DNA of 64,000 nt from Hymenobacter roseosalivarius DSM 11622 (GTDB lineage: Bacteria; Bacteroidota; Bacteroidia; Cytophagales; Hymenobacteraceae), in contig NZ_FWWW01000052.1 of NCBI RefSeq assembly GCF_900176135.1, positions 1-64,000 of the forward strand, read 5' to 3'. The position numbers were made by a program, and so were the translations under genes. Below the pieces are notes generated by a model. It saw only the letters and a program-made list of their open reading frames with translations, ran no database searches and was not told the origin of the DNA. Below, in pieces: positions 42,303 to 51,157 of the stretch. Every line of letters starts with the position of its first letter. Positions within the stretch are counted from its first letter, which is position 1.

Positions 42303-44483
42303 ATGCCAATGCTGTGGGGCGCACACGACGAAACGCTAAGATGCGCAACTGCCAGCAAACGTAGTTGGTGTCGCGCTGTAGCGTGGGCTTGCGGGCTGCT
42401 GTGGTTGACTCTGCCTTTCAGTCTTCAAGCGCAGGACTACGTGCGCCCCGCCGCCGATCTGGACCGGCTGGTGCAGGAGCTGTTTGCCGAAATCCAGAGC
42501 GATGAAGTGGCTTTTGAAGATGTGTATGAAACGCTGCTTCTTTATTATCAGACGCCTCTAAACCTGAATACCGCCAGCCGCGAGGAGCTACGGGGCTTGC
42601 TGTTGCTGTCGGAAACGCAGATCTCCGCTTTGCTGGATCATCGGCAGCAGCTTGGGCCGCTGCTGAGTTTGTATGAATTGCAAAGCATCACGGGCTTTGA
42701 GCAGCTGCGCTCTATTTATCGGGTGGCGCCCTTCGTGACGGTACAGTCCGGAAACCAGAATGATGCTCGTGGCCCGCTATGGCAGCGTATCCGGCACGAA
42801 GACAACAATGCCTTATTCCTGCGCTACGAGCGTGGTTTGCAGGCGCGTCGTGGCTATGCTTCCCCCGATACTACCAGTACCGGCCGACCGCTCAGTCGCT
42901 ACCTCGGCTCGCCCGATAAGCTGTTGGTGCGCTACCGCGTCAGCCACACGCGCGACTTCAGCCTGGGCTTTACTGCTGAGAAAGATGCGGGTGAGCCACT
43001 GGTTTGGGAACCTGGCAAGGGACGACTGGGGGCCGATTTTTACTCCGCGCACTTTGTAGTGCAGGAGCGAGGCTGGCTCAAAACCCTGGCTTTAGGCGAC
43101 TATCAGTTGCAATTTGGGCAAGGACTATTGCTCTCGTCGGGCTTGCAGGTGGGCAAAGGCGCTGAAACGATAACCACCTTGCGGCGCAGTAGCCTAGGAG
43201 TCCGGCCATATTCTTCGGTGCTGGAAAGCTCGTTCTTTCGTGGGGCGGCGGCTACCGTAAGCTTGCACAAATCAGTACGGGCAACAGCATTTTTCTCGGC
43301 CAAAAAAGTGGATGCTAACCAGCAATTCGCCACCGATTCGCTGGCGCAATTCAATACGTTTTCGTCGGGTATCAGCACTAGTGGCTTGCACCGCACGGTT
43401 ACTGAGCTGGCCAACCGGCAGCGCCTGCACGAAGCTATCGGCGGTGGCAACGTGACGTATACGAGTCTGGGGGGCAATTTTGCGGCTGGGGCCACGGCGG
43501 TAGGCACGCACTACGGCATGGCTTTGCAGCGCCGCCCCGAGCCATACAATCAGTTTGAGTTTCGGGGTAAAGACAACGTGGCGCTGGGAGTACACTATAG
43601 CTATGTGCTGGGAAATGTGCTCTTTTTTGGGGAGACAGCCCGCTCCAGCAGCGGTGGCTTAGGCACCGTAAATGGCCTGTTAGCCAGCTTAGCCACCAAC
43701 GTAGAAGCCTCCGTCCTCTACCGCCGCTACGACCGGAACTTTCACACCTTTTACGGGCAGGCGTTTGGAGAAAATACGCATAACATCAACGAAAGCGGGT
43801 TGTACCTGGGCCTGAAAGTGCGACCTGCGCCGCGTTGGGAAGTCACGGGGTACTATGATCAATTCTGGTTTCCGTGGTTGAAGTATCGGGTGGATGCTCC
43901 TTCACGAGGCCACGATTATTTGCTGCGCTTGTCGTTTGCGCCTACCAAAACCAGCCAACTCTATGTGCAGGTACGCTCTCGTACCAAGGACCAGAACGCT
44001 GACCTGACGCCTGTGCGGCCCGTGCCCCAGCCCGTACCCACCGAGCGCCGCAGTCTGCTGCTTTTCTACGATGCCGCGCCTTTATCTACCATCAGTCTGC
44101 GTACGCGCCTGCAAGGCACTCATTACCGCGAAGACGGCGCTACTCTGCACACAGGTTTCTTATTGGCTCAGGATGCCACCGTGCGCCTCAACCGCTACCT
44201 GCGCCTGAGTGCCCGCTACGCCCTCTTTGATACCGACGACTACGACACGCGCCAATATGCTTTCGAGCAGGACGTGCTGTACGCTTTCTCGGTGCCTGCC
44301 CTTGCCGGCCAAGGCACCCGCACCTACGCGCTGGCGGAGGTGAAATGCACTCGTCACCTTACGCTCTGGCTGCGCTATGCCGCCACCCAATACCGCCACC
44401 AGCAAGTAATCAGCTCCGGCCTGGAAGAGATAGGAGGCGCAATTCGCTCTGATATAAAAGCGCAGGCGCGCTATACGTTTTAA
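42303..44483 (+). CDS. helix-hairpin-helix protein with predicted outer-membrane barrel
   Basis: This protein of 726 residues, read from the ATG at 42303, has a signal sequence (WACGLLWLTLPFSLQAQ), then ComEA-like helix-hairpin-helix repeats: TPLNLNTASREELRGLLLLS followed by LGPLLSLYELQSITGFEQLR. The remaining ~580 residues alternate polar and hydrophobic residues with many Tyr and Arg, as in a large outer-membrane beta-barrel (for example YGQAFGENTHNINESGLYLG and FAPTKTSQLYVQVRSRTKDQ), and end ARYTF. HHH domains bind DNA without sequence specificity in ComEA. In this family the role is unproven. A GTG at 42270 would add 11 residues and overlap the preceding PorV/PorQ-like gene. Confidence 0.75.
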   Translation: MPMLWGAHDETLRCATASKRSWCRAVAWACGLLWLTLPFSLQAQDYVRPAADLDRLVQELFAEIQSDEVAFEDVYETLLLYYQTPLNLNTASREELRGLLLLSETQISALLDHRQQLGPLLSLYELQSITGFEQLRSIYRVAPFVTVQSGNQNDARGPLWQRIRHEDNNALFLRYERGLQARRGYASPDTTSTGRPLSRYLGSPDKLLVRYRVSHTRDFSLGFTAEKDAGEPLVWEPGKGRLGADFYSAHFVVQERGWLKTLALGDYQLQFGQGLLLSSGLQVGKGAETITTLRRSSLGVRPYSSVLESSFFRGAAATVSLHKSVRATAFFSAKKVDANQQFATDSLAQFNTFSSGISTSGLHRTVTELANRQRLHEAIGGGNVTYTSLGGNFAAGATAVGTHYGMALQRRPEPYNQFEFRGKDNVALGVHYSYVLGNVLFFGETARSSSGGLGTVNGLLASLATNVEASVLYRRYDRNFHTFYGQAFGENTHNINESGLYLGLKVRPAPRWEVTGYYDQFWFPWLKYRVDAPSRGHDYLLRLSFAPTKTSQLYVQVRSRTKDQNADLTPVRPVPQPVPTERRSLLLFYDAAPLSTISLRTRLQGTHYREDGATLHTGFLLAQDATVRLNRYLRLSARYALFDTDDYDTRQYAFEQDVLYAFSVPALAGQGTRTYALAEVKCTRHLTLWLRYAATQYRHQQVISSGLEEIGGAIRSDIKAQARYTF

Positions 44484-44516
44484 GGCAGACTCACTGCATA
44501 GATTTCCGCGCTACGG

Positions 44517-46757
44517 CTATTCCTTCAACAGCCGTACTATGCTGGTGCCTTGCCGCGTAGTCAGGCGCAGGAGGTAGATGCCCTGGCTGAGGTGGCGCAG
44601 GTCGAGGTGATGCTGAAGTGGGGCAGCGGCTTTACTCACCGTTTCCTGACAAACAGTTCGGCCCAGCGCATCCATGACGTGCATTGTAATGGGGCCCGCC
44701 TGCCGGTTATTTACGGTTAGTTGAAAAACTCCGGTACTGGGGTTGGGAAAAATTTCCAACCCAGCAACCGGAGTGCCAGAAGTCGAACTGCTCAGCACGG
44801 TGGAGATAGTGAAATCCTGGGGAGAAATAGCGAAAAATATATTGCCCACCGACTGCACCTTGATGCGTGCGGTGGTAGTGCTCAGACCAGCGGGGAGTAG
44901 TACCGGGTGCGTACCATTATTCGGCGTAGCTACGGCCAGGGTAGTCGGAAAGGTGAGCCCACCATCGGTAGAAAGTAAAATAGAAACCTGCGCGGCCTTG
45001 ATGGGCGCCTGATCGGTATTCGCCACGTCCCAGGTTACTTGCTGCGTCGACCCGGTCGGCCAGATAGCGGCTGCGGTGGGGGCCGTTATCAGAAATGGGC
45101 CGGCGGGGGCTACCACGGCTACGCTGGTCGTATCGTAATCGGTGCCCCCGGCCGGGCGGCGCTGGTCGCGGGCCACCAGGCGAAAGTGTAAGCGCCGGGC
45201 GTAGGTAGGCAGTAGCTCGCCGGGCGGCGGGGCGGTAGCCGCAAGCAAGCTGGCAAGGTCGGGGAAAGTACGGCTGAGAGAAGCGCTGGGGGGCAAAAAT
45301 CGGAATAGGGGCGCATCCCCAACCGGGCTATTTGGGTTGCCGGCGGGGCCAAGGTCGTTCTGCTCCCAGGTGTAGGTTACCGCGTCGCCGTCGGGGTCGG
45401 AGCCGGTACCGGTGAGCGTGAAAGGTGTTCGGGCTGGAATGCGAAAATTGCCCCCCGCATCTACTACCGGTGGCTGATTGCCGCTGGCCGTGACCTGGGC
45501 GCAGGTACCGAACGCCGCCACGTAATCCAGAATCTGATCGAGGCTGCGTGAATGAAAATAGGGGAAGCTGCTCGGCTGAATATTCTGGGGCGAGCAAAGG
45601 CCCGCGTATCCCATAATGGAGCCCCCGCTGCCCGGCTCATACGCCCAGCTGGCAGCGCGGCTGCCCGCACAAAATCCGGTCGTGCCGTTAAAGGTATGAT
45701 CGGCCCCAAACTGGTGGCCCAGTTCATGCGCCACAAAATCTACATCAAAGGCATCGCCGCTGGGGTCGGCCTGGCCCGTGGTGCCGCCCGCTTTGAACAA
45801 GGTGTTGCACACCGTGCCTACGTAAGCCAAACCGCCCACCCGCGTACCAAACACATGCCCCAGGTCGTAGTTAGCCGAGCCAATCAGCGCATCTATTGTG
45901 CGCTGGTTTTCCGTGAGCAAATCCGACGCGTTAGTGTTGGTATAGGGGTCGGTGGCGGGATCGAGGAAAAGCAGCGCATCGTTGGCTGGCACCAATTGCA
46001 GCTGAATGGCCAGCTCCTGCTCATAAATACCGTTCACCCGGTTCACCGTCGTTACGATGCCGGACAGGGCGGCGGCCTTGGTTCCACCTTTGGTAATCGC
46101 ATATTCGCCCGTGCAAGCCACGGCCAGCCGATAGGTGCGGAGCTGAGCGCCATTGGCCCGCAACTGATTTTTTGTGGGGGGTAATTTGCGCTTTGCATCG
46201 GTGGTCAGACAGGCTGCTCCGCCTTGGCGCATTGCTGAGCGATAAAAAACCCGATAGTTTATGGTGTCACCCGGCGCGGCGGGGTCGATGTAAACGGTAG
46301 TGGCACCCATCAGAATCTGGGCGTGAAAGCCGGCCGGCGTCAGATCGAGGTGAGCGGTAGTTGTCGCGTTATCAAGGCTTTGGGCATTATATGTTTTGAT
46401 GCGCGGATACAGCGCTGCCAGTCGGGGGTGCAGCACAGCGGTTTCCGTTACCCGAAAGCGCTGGCTGGAGCCATCTGGTAAAGGAAGTGAAAGCACTATT
46501 CCCTCACTGATCTTATCACTACTGCGGAGAGCCGGAGCGGCTTGCAGCGCCGCCCGCAGGACCGTTGTTTGAAAGCGAACCGCCCGAAACTGAGTTAGCC
46601 CGGAAACCGAAACCCGAGCAGCGGCAGTGCCCGGCGCGGCATCCACCCATATAGTTTTAGGCACTTGCGCAACTGCTGCAACAGTACTCAACAACAGCAA
46701 TAAAGACAGCAGCCAGCGCCCCGTAGGGCGGCCAGCCCAGGGAAAAGTTGAGGGCAT
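44517..46757 (-). CDS. secreted reprolysin-like zinc metalloprotease with T9SS type A sorting domain
   Basis: This protein of 746 residues, from the ATG at 46757, has a signal sequence (WLLSLLLLLSTVAAVAQ), a propeptide-like region, a metzincin catalytic domain with FVAHELGHQFGADHTF (three His ligands and the catalytic Glu) and the Met-turn GGSIMGYAGLC. One or two Ig/fibronectin-like modules follow (SDPDGDAVTYTWEQND region and QVTWDVANTDQAPIKAAQVS). The C-terminal type A sorting domain begins GLEIFPNPSTGVFQLTV and ends GIYLLRLTTRQGTSIVRLLK. The T9SS would export it to the surface or medium. It is convergent with the HHH protein. Together with the S46 peptidase it points to a protein-degrading lifestyle. 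Confidence 0.92.
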   Translation of the reverse strand: MPSTFPWAGRPTGRWLLSLLLLLSTVAAVAQVPKTIWVDAAPGTAAARVSVSGLTQFRAVRFQTTVLRAALQAAPALRSSDKISEGIVLSLPLPDGSSQRFRVTETAVLHPRLAALYPRIKTYNAQSLDNATTTAHLDLTPAGFHAQILMGATTVYIDPAAPGDTINYRVFYRSAMRQGGAACLTTDAKRKLPPTKNQLRANGAQLRTYRLAVACTGEYAITKGGTKAAALSGIVTTVNRVNGIYEQELAIQLQLVPANDALLFLDPATDPYTNTNASDLLTENQRTIDALIGSANYDLGHVFGTRVGGLAYVGTVCNTLFKAGGTTGQADPSGDAFDVDFVAHELGHQFGADHTFNGTTGFCAGSRAASWAYEPGSGGSIMGYAGLCSPQNIQPSSFPYFHSRSLDQILDYVAAFGTCAQVTASGNQPPVVDAGGNFRIPARTPFTLTGTGSDPDGDAVTYTWEQNDLGPAGNPNSPVGDAPLFRFLPPSASLSRTFPDLASLLAATAPPPGELLPTYARRLHFRLVARDQRRPAGGTDYDTTSVAVVAPAGPFLITAPTAAAIWPTGSTQQVTWDVANTDQAPIKAAQVSILLSTDGGLTFPTTLAVATPNNGTHPVLLPAGLSTTTARIKVQSVGNIFFAISPQDFTISTVLSSSTSGTPVAGLEIFPNPSTGVFQLTVNNRQAGPITMHVMDALGRTVCQETVSKAAAPLQHHLDLRHLSQGIYLLRLTTRQGTSIVRLLKE

Positions 46758-46915
46758 AGTATATCTAGAAGCAACTACCGGCAAACAAGTTACGCCTCAG
46801 CCCGAGAAAGGTCTCCTACTATCAGCAAGCGGGAGTCGGCCAGTGTTTCTACGCAACGATAGTCATCGGATTTCAACGGCACCAGCTAACAATTGATTTG
46901 CCCCCCAAACACAAA

Positions 46916-46940
46916 AAAAGCCGGCTCGAAGCCGGCTTTT
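46916..46940. terminator. bidirectional-type terminator hairpin
   Basis: AAAAGCCGGC at 46916-46925 pairs with GCCGGCTTTT at 46931-46940 around 5 bases. On the minus strand it lies 18 bp after the stop of the first DUF3857 gene and would end that operon. Confidence 0.85.
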
Positions 46941-46957
46941 CTCTAACACAAGGTTTG

Positions 46958-48913
46958 TTATGCCTCATTCTTCAATAGCACCAGCTGCGTCTTATCAGCG
47001 GCGCTTATTTTGCGGCGAAACTCGACGTAGGCTGGATAATCAGTGCGGGGAAAGCGAGTGCGGGGCATGTGCAGACGCCGCACGTATTGTAAAGTACCGT
47101 CGGGTAAAGTTTGAATTTGGCTGGAATATGTTCCGAAAGCAGTTATAAGCTGCACCGGAGGCGGCAAGGTTTCCGCCTGGAAGCCGGCTGGCACATGAAT
47201 ACGCACGGTATCGGCGTGCGAAAAGGCGTGATCGAGCCAGATATCGGCGCGGCGCTCGCCTACGGGCGGTGCCAGCGCCGGCAGGCGGCTAAGCAGGTTG
47301 GGCGTCAGGAAAGCGCGTTTGCCGCTCGGGGGGGCAAAATTTGGCAAAGTGAGACCAAGCGTTTCAACTACGGCTGGCAACGCCACGCGTCGGTCGGGGG
47401 CGAGGTTGAACTTAGTGATACTAAAATTGGGCAAAGGCAACGATTCAGCAATCCGCTTCTTCTGGTCGGCAGGGGAGAGGCCGTGCAGCAACTGACTTTG
47501 GTCATCCTGCTCCTGCCCCGTACGTACCGTTTGAACGCTGACGGTAGCCGTTCCCTGGGCATCCAGGTAGAGGTCGGCGCGCCGCTCACGACGGTTTTCG
47601 GTGGCGCCATAACGAGGCGTACGCACAATTTTGCCCCCCGAGGGCGTGAGTAGCAGGGCATGACGGTTGCCAGTAAAGCTGCCCATATACCCAAACGCTT
47701 CGTTCTGGCTCGTGCATTCCAGCCATACAGTATCCGCCTTAGCCGCTTTCAGCGGTACGCAAAGCACGACATGGTTGAATTGATTGCTCGGAAACTCCGT
47801 CCGGATATCTGCCTCGTCAGCCCGCACCAGGGCGCAGTAGGCCGTTACATCGGCGGCCTTGAGTAAAGCCATGCAGTAGTTAGTCAGAGCCTTGCAGTCG
47901 CCGTAGCCGGTGGCACTCACGGCGCTGGCCGGAAAAGTTTGCCAACCGCCTAGTCCTAATTGGATGGAAATGTAGCGGGTATTGGCCTGCAAATACTCAT
48001 ACACCCTGCGGATGCGCGCCCGCTCATCAGGCACATCCTTTACCAACGCCGCGATACGCGCTTTCACGTCGGCGGGCAGCATGTCGCGGCCCGCGTTTAG
48101 GTCGTAATTCCATTGGCCCAGCGTCTGCCAGGAGGTGAGCGCGCCGCGGTGGCCCTGCACCTCAAAGGCGGAGGGCGCGGTCAGGACGGCAGGCACCAGC
48201 TCCTCCAGGGGCGGACCAGCCGGCTCCTGTTCCAGCGCCGCCAAATTGGCTACCTGCCATTGGTATACATCCAGCGTGCCCTGCTTGCCGCGCACAACGG
48301 CCGAGCCGCTAGGTAAGTGGCGCTCCTGGTAGCGCAGAGGCAGCTCGGCGGGCGTTATTACCCGAAATGAAGCGTGCTCTACCGCCACCTGCTCGCCGGC
48401 CTGCGGGTGCCATGATGAGTAAAACAGCGGATTGTCCGAAGTGACTTCGTATTCAAACTCGACCGTGTACGGATAGTTGGGTTGACTCAAATCAGCGAGC
48501 CGGCCGCGCGTGTCGGTAGCCAGGCTGAAGCCGTCGGCGAGGCTGTAGTCTTTTACGTCTGATGCTTTCAGCTGCCGAATGAGGCGGCCGTTCGCGTCAT
48601 ACACCGCGCCGCGCAGGTAGTTCACGGTATTAAGCTGGTCATAAGAAACCAGCTCGCCCGCCCAGTGCTTGCCGTTTTCGTCGAGGATGGTGGCTGCCCG
48701 GCGTACCGTCTGTACCGTGCGCCCCACTGATTTCACCAGCAAGGTTTCCTCGTATTCGCGCACCACGGCGTGAGCGTTTTCGAGCAGGCCGGGGGGCAAA
48801 TCCGATAGCGCATACTTCGGTGGCTGCCCTCCAGCCCAGGCCGCCGGGGCAACCAGGCCGCTCAACACTAAGCCGCAGCCTATCCGACGTAGGCTATTTA
48901 GAAAACAACTCAT
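46958..48913 (-). CDS. DUF3857/transglutaminase-like periplasmic protein, triad conserved
   Basis: This 651-residue protein has a signal sequence (about 1-27, ending AAWA), an N-terminal DUF3857 beta domain (NAHAVVREYEETLLVKSVGR, then YDANGRLIRQLKASDVKDYS), a transglutaminase core and a C-terminal DUF3858-like beta domain. The core has the catalytic Cys in SATGYGDCKALTNYCMALLK, a His in NQFNHVVLCV and an acidic residue in TVWLECTSQ, so it may be an active cysteine peptidase or transglutaminase. It shares a 4-bp ATGA overlap with the upstream paralogue at 48910-50979 and ends at a terminator. Substrates of this family are not established. Confidence 0.85.
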   Translation of the reverse strand: MSCFLNSLRRIGCGLVLSGLVAPAAWAGGQPPKYALSDLPPGLLENAHAVVREYEETLLVKSVGRTVQTVRRAATILDENGKHWAGELVSYDQLNTVNYLRGAVYDANGRLIRQLKASDVKDYSLADGFSLATDTRGRLADLSQPNYPYTVEFEYEVTSDNPLFYSSWHPQAGEQVAVEHASFRVITPAELPLRYQERHLPSGSAVVRGKQGTLDVYQWQVANLAALEQEPAGPPLEELVPAVLTAPSAFEVQGHRGALTSWQTLGQWNYDLNAGRDMLPADVKARIAALVKDVPDERARIRRVYEYLQANTRYISIQLGLGGWQTFPASAVSATGYGDCKALTNYCMALLKAADVTAYCALVRADEADIRTEFPSNQFNHVVLCVPLKAAKADTVWLECTSQNEAFGYMGSFTGNRHALLLTPSGGKIVRTPRYGATENRRERRADLYLDAQGTATVSVQTVRTGQEQDDQSQLLHGLSPADQKKRIAESLPLPNFSITKFNLAPDRRVALPAVVETLGLTLPNFAPPSGKRAFLTPNLLSRLPALAPPVGERRADIWLDHAFSHADTVRIHVPAGFQAETLPPPVQLITAFGTYSSQIQTLPDGTLQYVRRLHMPRTRFPRTDYPAYVEFRRKISAADKTQLVLLKNEA

Positions 48914-50979
48914 GATTTCTTTTTCAACACAATCTGTTCGGCGTGCTTGGCCAGCATCCGGCTATAGAATTCGCGCAGGTACGTGTATTCCTCCGCCGAG
49001 TACACGGCCCGACGCAGCGTCATACGGCTCATAATCTGAATAGAGCCCGGCGAGGCTGCTACCTGATACGTGAATACGCCGCCATCTTCGGGCAGCTTTA
49101 CGGCCGTTGGTTTGGGTATATCTTCTGGCTCGTAGCCGGCGGGCAGGGTAATGTTCAATTGCACTGTTTCGTCGAAAGGAGCCGCGAAATCAACCGGGAA
49201 GCGGCGGTCTTCGTGCACGAATGGGTTGCGCTCCGTGCTGAAGTGCCGCACCAGGTTCAGGTAAAGCATAAGAGCAGGAGCATCGGCACCGGGGGCAGTG
49301 AACTCATAATCAAGGGTAAGCGGTTTGTGCAGGGTTTCGCGCTCTTTGAAGGTATAAGCGGGAATAGTCCAGCCCTCGTGGGTTTTGGCCATATCTTCCA
49401 TAAACTTCTTCTCGCCCTTTTTCACCAGGTTCTCACGCTGATCCAGGGCCGCGTAGCCACCGTTCTCCTGGTGTACTTTTCCCTTCATGCCGCCACGCTC
49501 ATCCATCGTGAGGTGCACCTGATGATAGTTTACGTAGCGTTGCGTGGGCGTCAGGCTTACCCAGCGTGACTTGCCGGTGCCCGGCATCAGCAGGCGACCT
49601 GTACCGCTTAAGCAGCGCGTTGGGAGCATGCCAAAAGGCAGCAAGGCATCGGTAGCATCGGCTAATAGCTCTTGGTTGCTGGGCAGGGCTACATGGGCTA
49701 CCACATAGTTGAAGCTCGACATCAAGGGCAGCGTTTCCGTCAGTCGGCCGTGGCTGCGGGTGCTGAGCACGACGGGGTTAGCATCCAGGCCAGCGTCGCG
49801 CAGAGCCGCGATGAGCAGCAGGTTTACGTCGGCCGAATTGCCCGCGTGCTGATCATAGGTGTGCTTGAGCGAGCCGGTGCTGAGCATCCAGTCGGTACCG
49901 TTATGCTTCACGGCTTTGCGCACCATGGCGTGTACCGCCGCGGCGCGGGCCGCTAAGTCGGTGTGTTGGGCCGTGATGGCAGCTAGCTCGGCCTTCAGAA
50001 ATCCGCCGCGCTTGAGCTGAGACCCCAGGTTCTCGTGATTAAGCAACTCCTCGTCAATTTTCTGCCAGGAGCCGGCCACGCTTTCGTAGGCCTGTTCAGG
50101 CCATTGGATTCCAGCCAACTCAAAATCTACTCGAGCCACATAGTCCTTGGAAGTAGTCATAAAAGGCTCATCGCGGAAGCCCGGCACCTGCTTCATAGCC
50201 CAGCGGTAGTTGGTAACGCGCGGCGTAACGGTTGTGGAGCTAGGACCAGTACGTCCACTACCCGCACGCAGGCCACCGCCGCCGCCGTCATTGAAAGAGC
50301 CGCCCTGACTAAAGCTGAACTGTGTGATGCCGTCCGTGCGCTCCTGCACCGCCAGCGGCTCGTAGCCCTGAAATAGCTGCTTATAATCGAAATACTCCGG
50401 AATAGCGGCGCGGTACTCGCTCCAGCGCACGGGGATATAATACTGAAACTGCCAGTCCTGGAAGTTGAACAGGAAATCGGAGTTGACGGTGTACGTATAC
50501 TCAATTACAGAGCCCTCACGCACGTTGGGCAGCGTGAACTTGCGGATGAAGTTGTTCGTCGTCTGCTGCTCCATGAAGGTAGCGTCGGAGGCCATTTTCT
50601 CCTTCACCACTTGCCCGTTCACCATGTTGTAGGTAAAGCCGCGCAGCGCCGAAATCTTTTCCTCGTTGGCTCCTTTCTTGTACAAAGGCACCTTCACGGT
50701 AGCCCAGTCGTACCCCGATTTTTTAAGGATTTTGATACGGGTCACCCGCTCGAATATCAGCTTGAAGTCGCCGCTGCCGGTTTCGAAGCGAGTGCGGCCG
50801 AAGTCGCAGAGCACAACGGCCTCGGCGGCGCTGTCGGCCACGAAGTTTTTGGCGTCAAAATCCGCTAAGTCAGGCTTACCAAACTTAATCGGATCAGCCT
50901 GACCAAGGACAGGGAGTTGAGAGGCGCCCGTCAGCAGCAATAAGGTTAGAGCGCTGCGATGGAGTAATGTTTTTGGCAT
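48910..50979 (-). CDS. DUF3857/DUF3858 protein, catalytic Cys and His replaced
   Basis: This 689-residue paralogue of its two neighbours has a signal sequence (MPKTLLHRSALTLLLLTGAS), a DUF3857 domain with AVVLCDFGRTRFETGSGDFK and GSVIEYTYTVNSDFLFNFQD, then a transglutaminase-fold region. At the Cys position it reads QHAGNSADVNLLLIAALRDA and at the His position SSFNYVVAHVALP, so two of the three catalytic residues are changed while the Asp (LLADATDALL) remains. It probably works as a binding or structural protein rather than an enzyme. The C-terminus has the DUF3858 pattern, ending YTYLREFYSRMLAKHAEQIV. It is coupled to the next gene by an ATGA overlap. Confidence 0.85.
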   Translation of the reverse strand: MPKTLLHRSALTLLLLTGASQLPVLGQADPIKFGKPDLADFDAKNFVADSAAEAVVLCDFGRTRFETGSGDFKLIFERVTRIKILKKSGYDWATVKVPLYKKGANEEKISALRGFTYNMVNGQVVKEKMASDATFMEQQTTNNFIRKFTLPNVREGSVIEYTYTVNSDFLFNFQDWQFQYYIPVRWSEYRAAIPEYFDYKQLFQGYEPLAVQERTDGITQFSFSQGGSFNDGGGGGLRAGSGRTGPSSTTVTPRVTNYRWAMKQVPGFRDEPFMTTSKDYVARVDFELAGIQWPEQAYESVAGSWQKIDEELLNHENLGSQLKRGGFLKAELAAITAQHTDLAARAAAVHAMVRKAVKHNGTDWMLSTGSLKHTYDQHAGNSADVNLLLIAALRDAGLDANPVVLSTRSHGRLTETLPLMSSFNYVVAHVALPSNQELLADATDALLPFGMLPTRCLSGTGRLLMPGTGKSRWVSLTPTQRYVNYHQVHLTMDERGGMKGKVHQENGGYAALDQRENLVKKGEKKFMEDMAKTHEGWTIPAYTFKERETLHKPLTLDYEFTAPGADAPALMLYLNLVRHFSTERNPFVHEDRRFPVDFAAPFDETVQLNITLPAGYEPEDIPKPTAVKLPEDGGVFTYQVAASPGSIQIMSRMTLRRAVYSAEEYTYLREFYSRMLAKHAEQIVLKKKS

Positions 50980-51157
50980 AAAGTATTGCTATTGAATTAG
51001 GTTGAGATTATTCGGAAAAAGGAAAATGCTTTGAGACAATACAGGATAAAGTGAAATTTTACACCTAGGTGTCTTGAGGTGTTTTCTTGAATTTTGCCGT
51101 CATAAAATACAATAAGCCCGGCGCATTGTGAAAGTGATATATACTATAAATGCTTAA

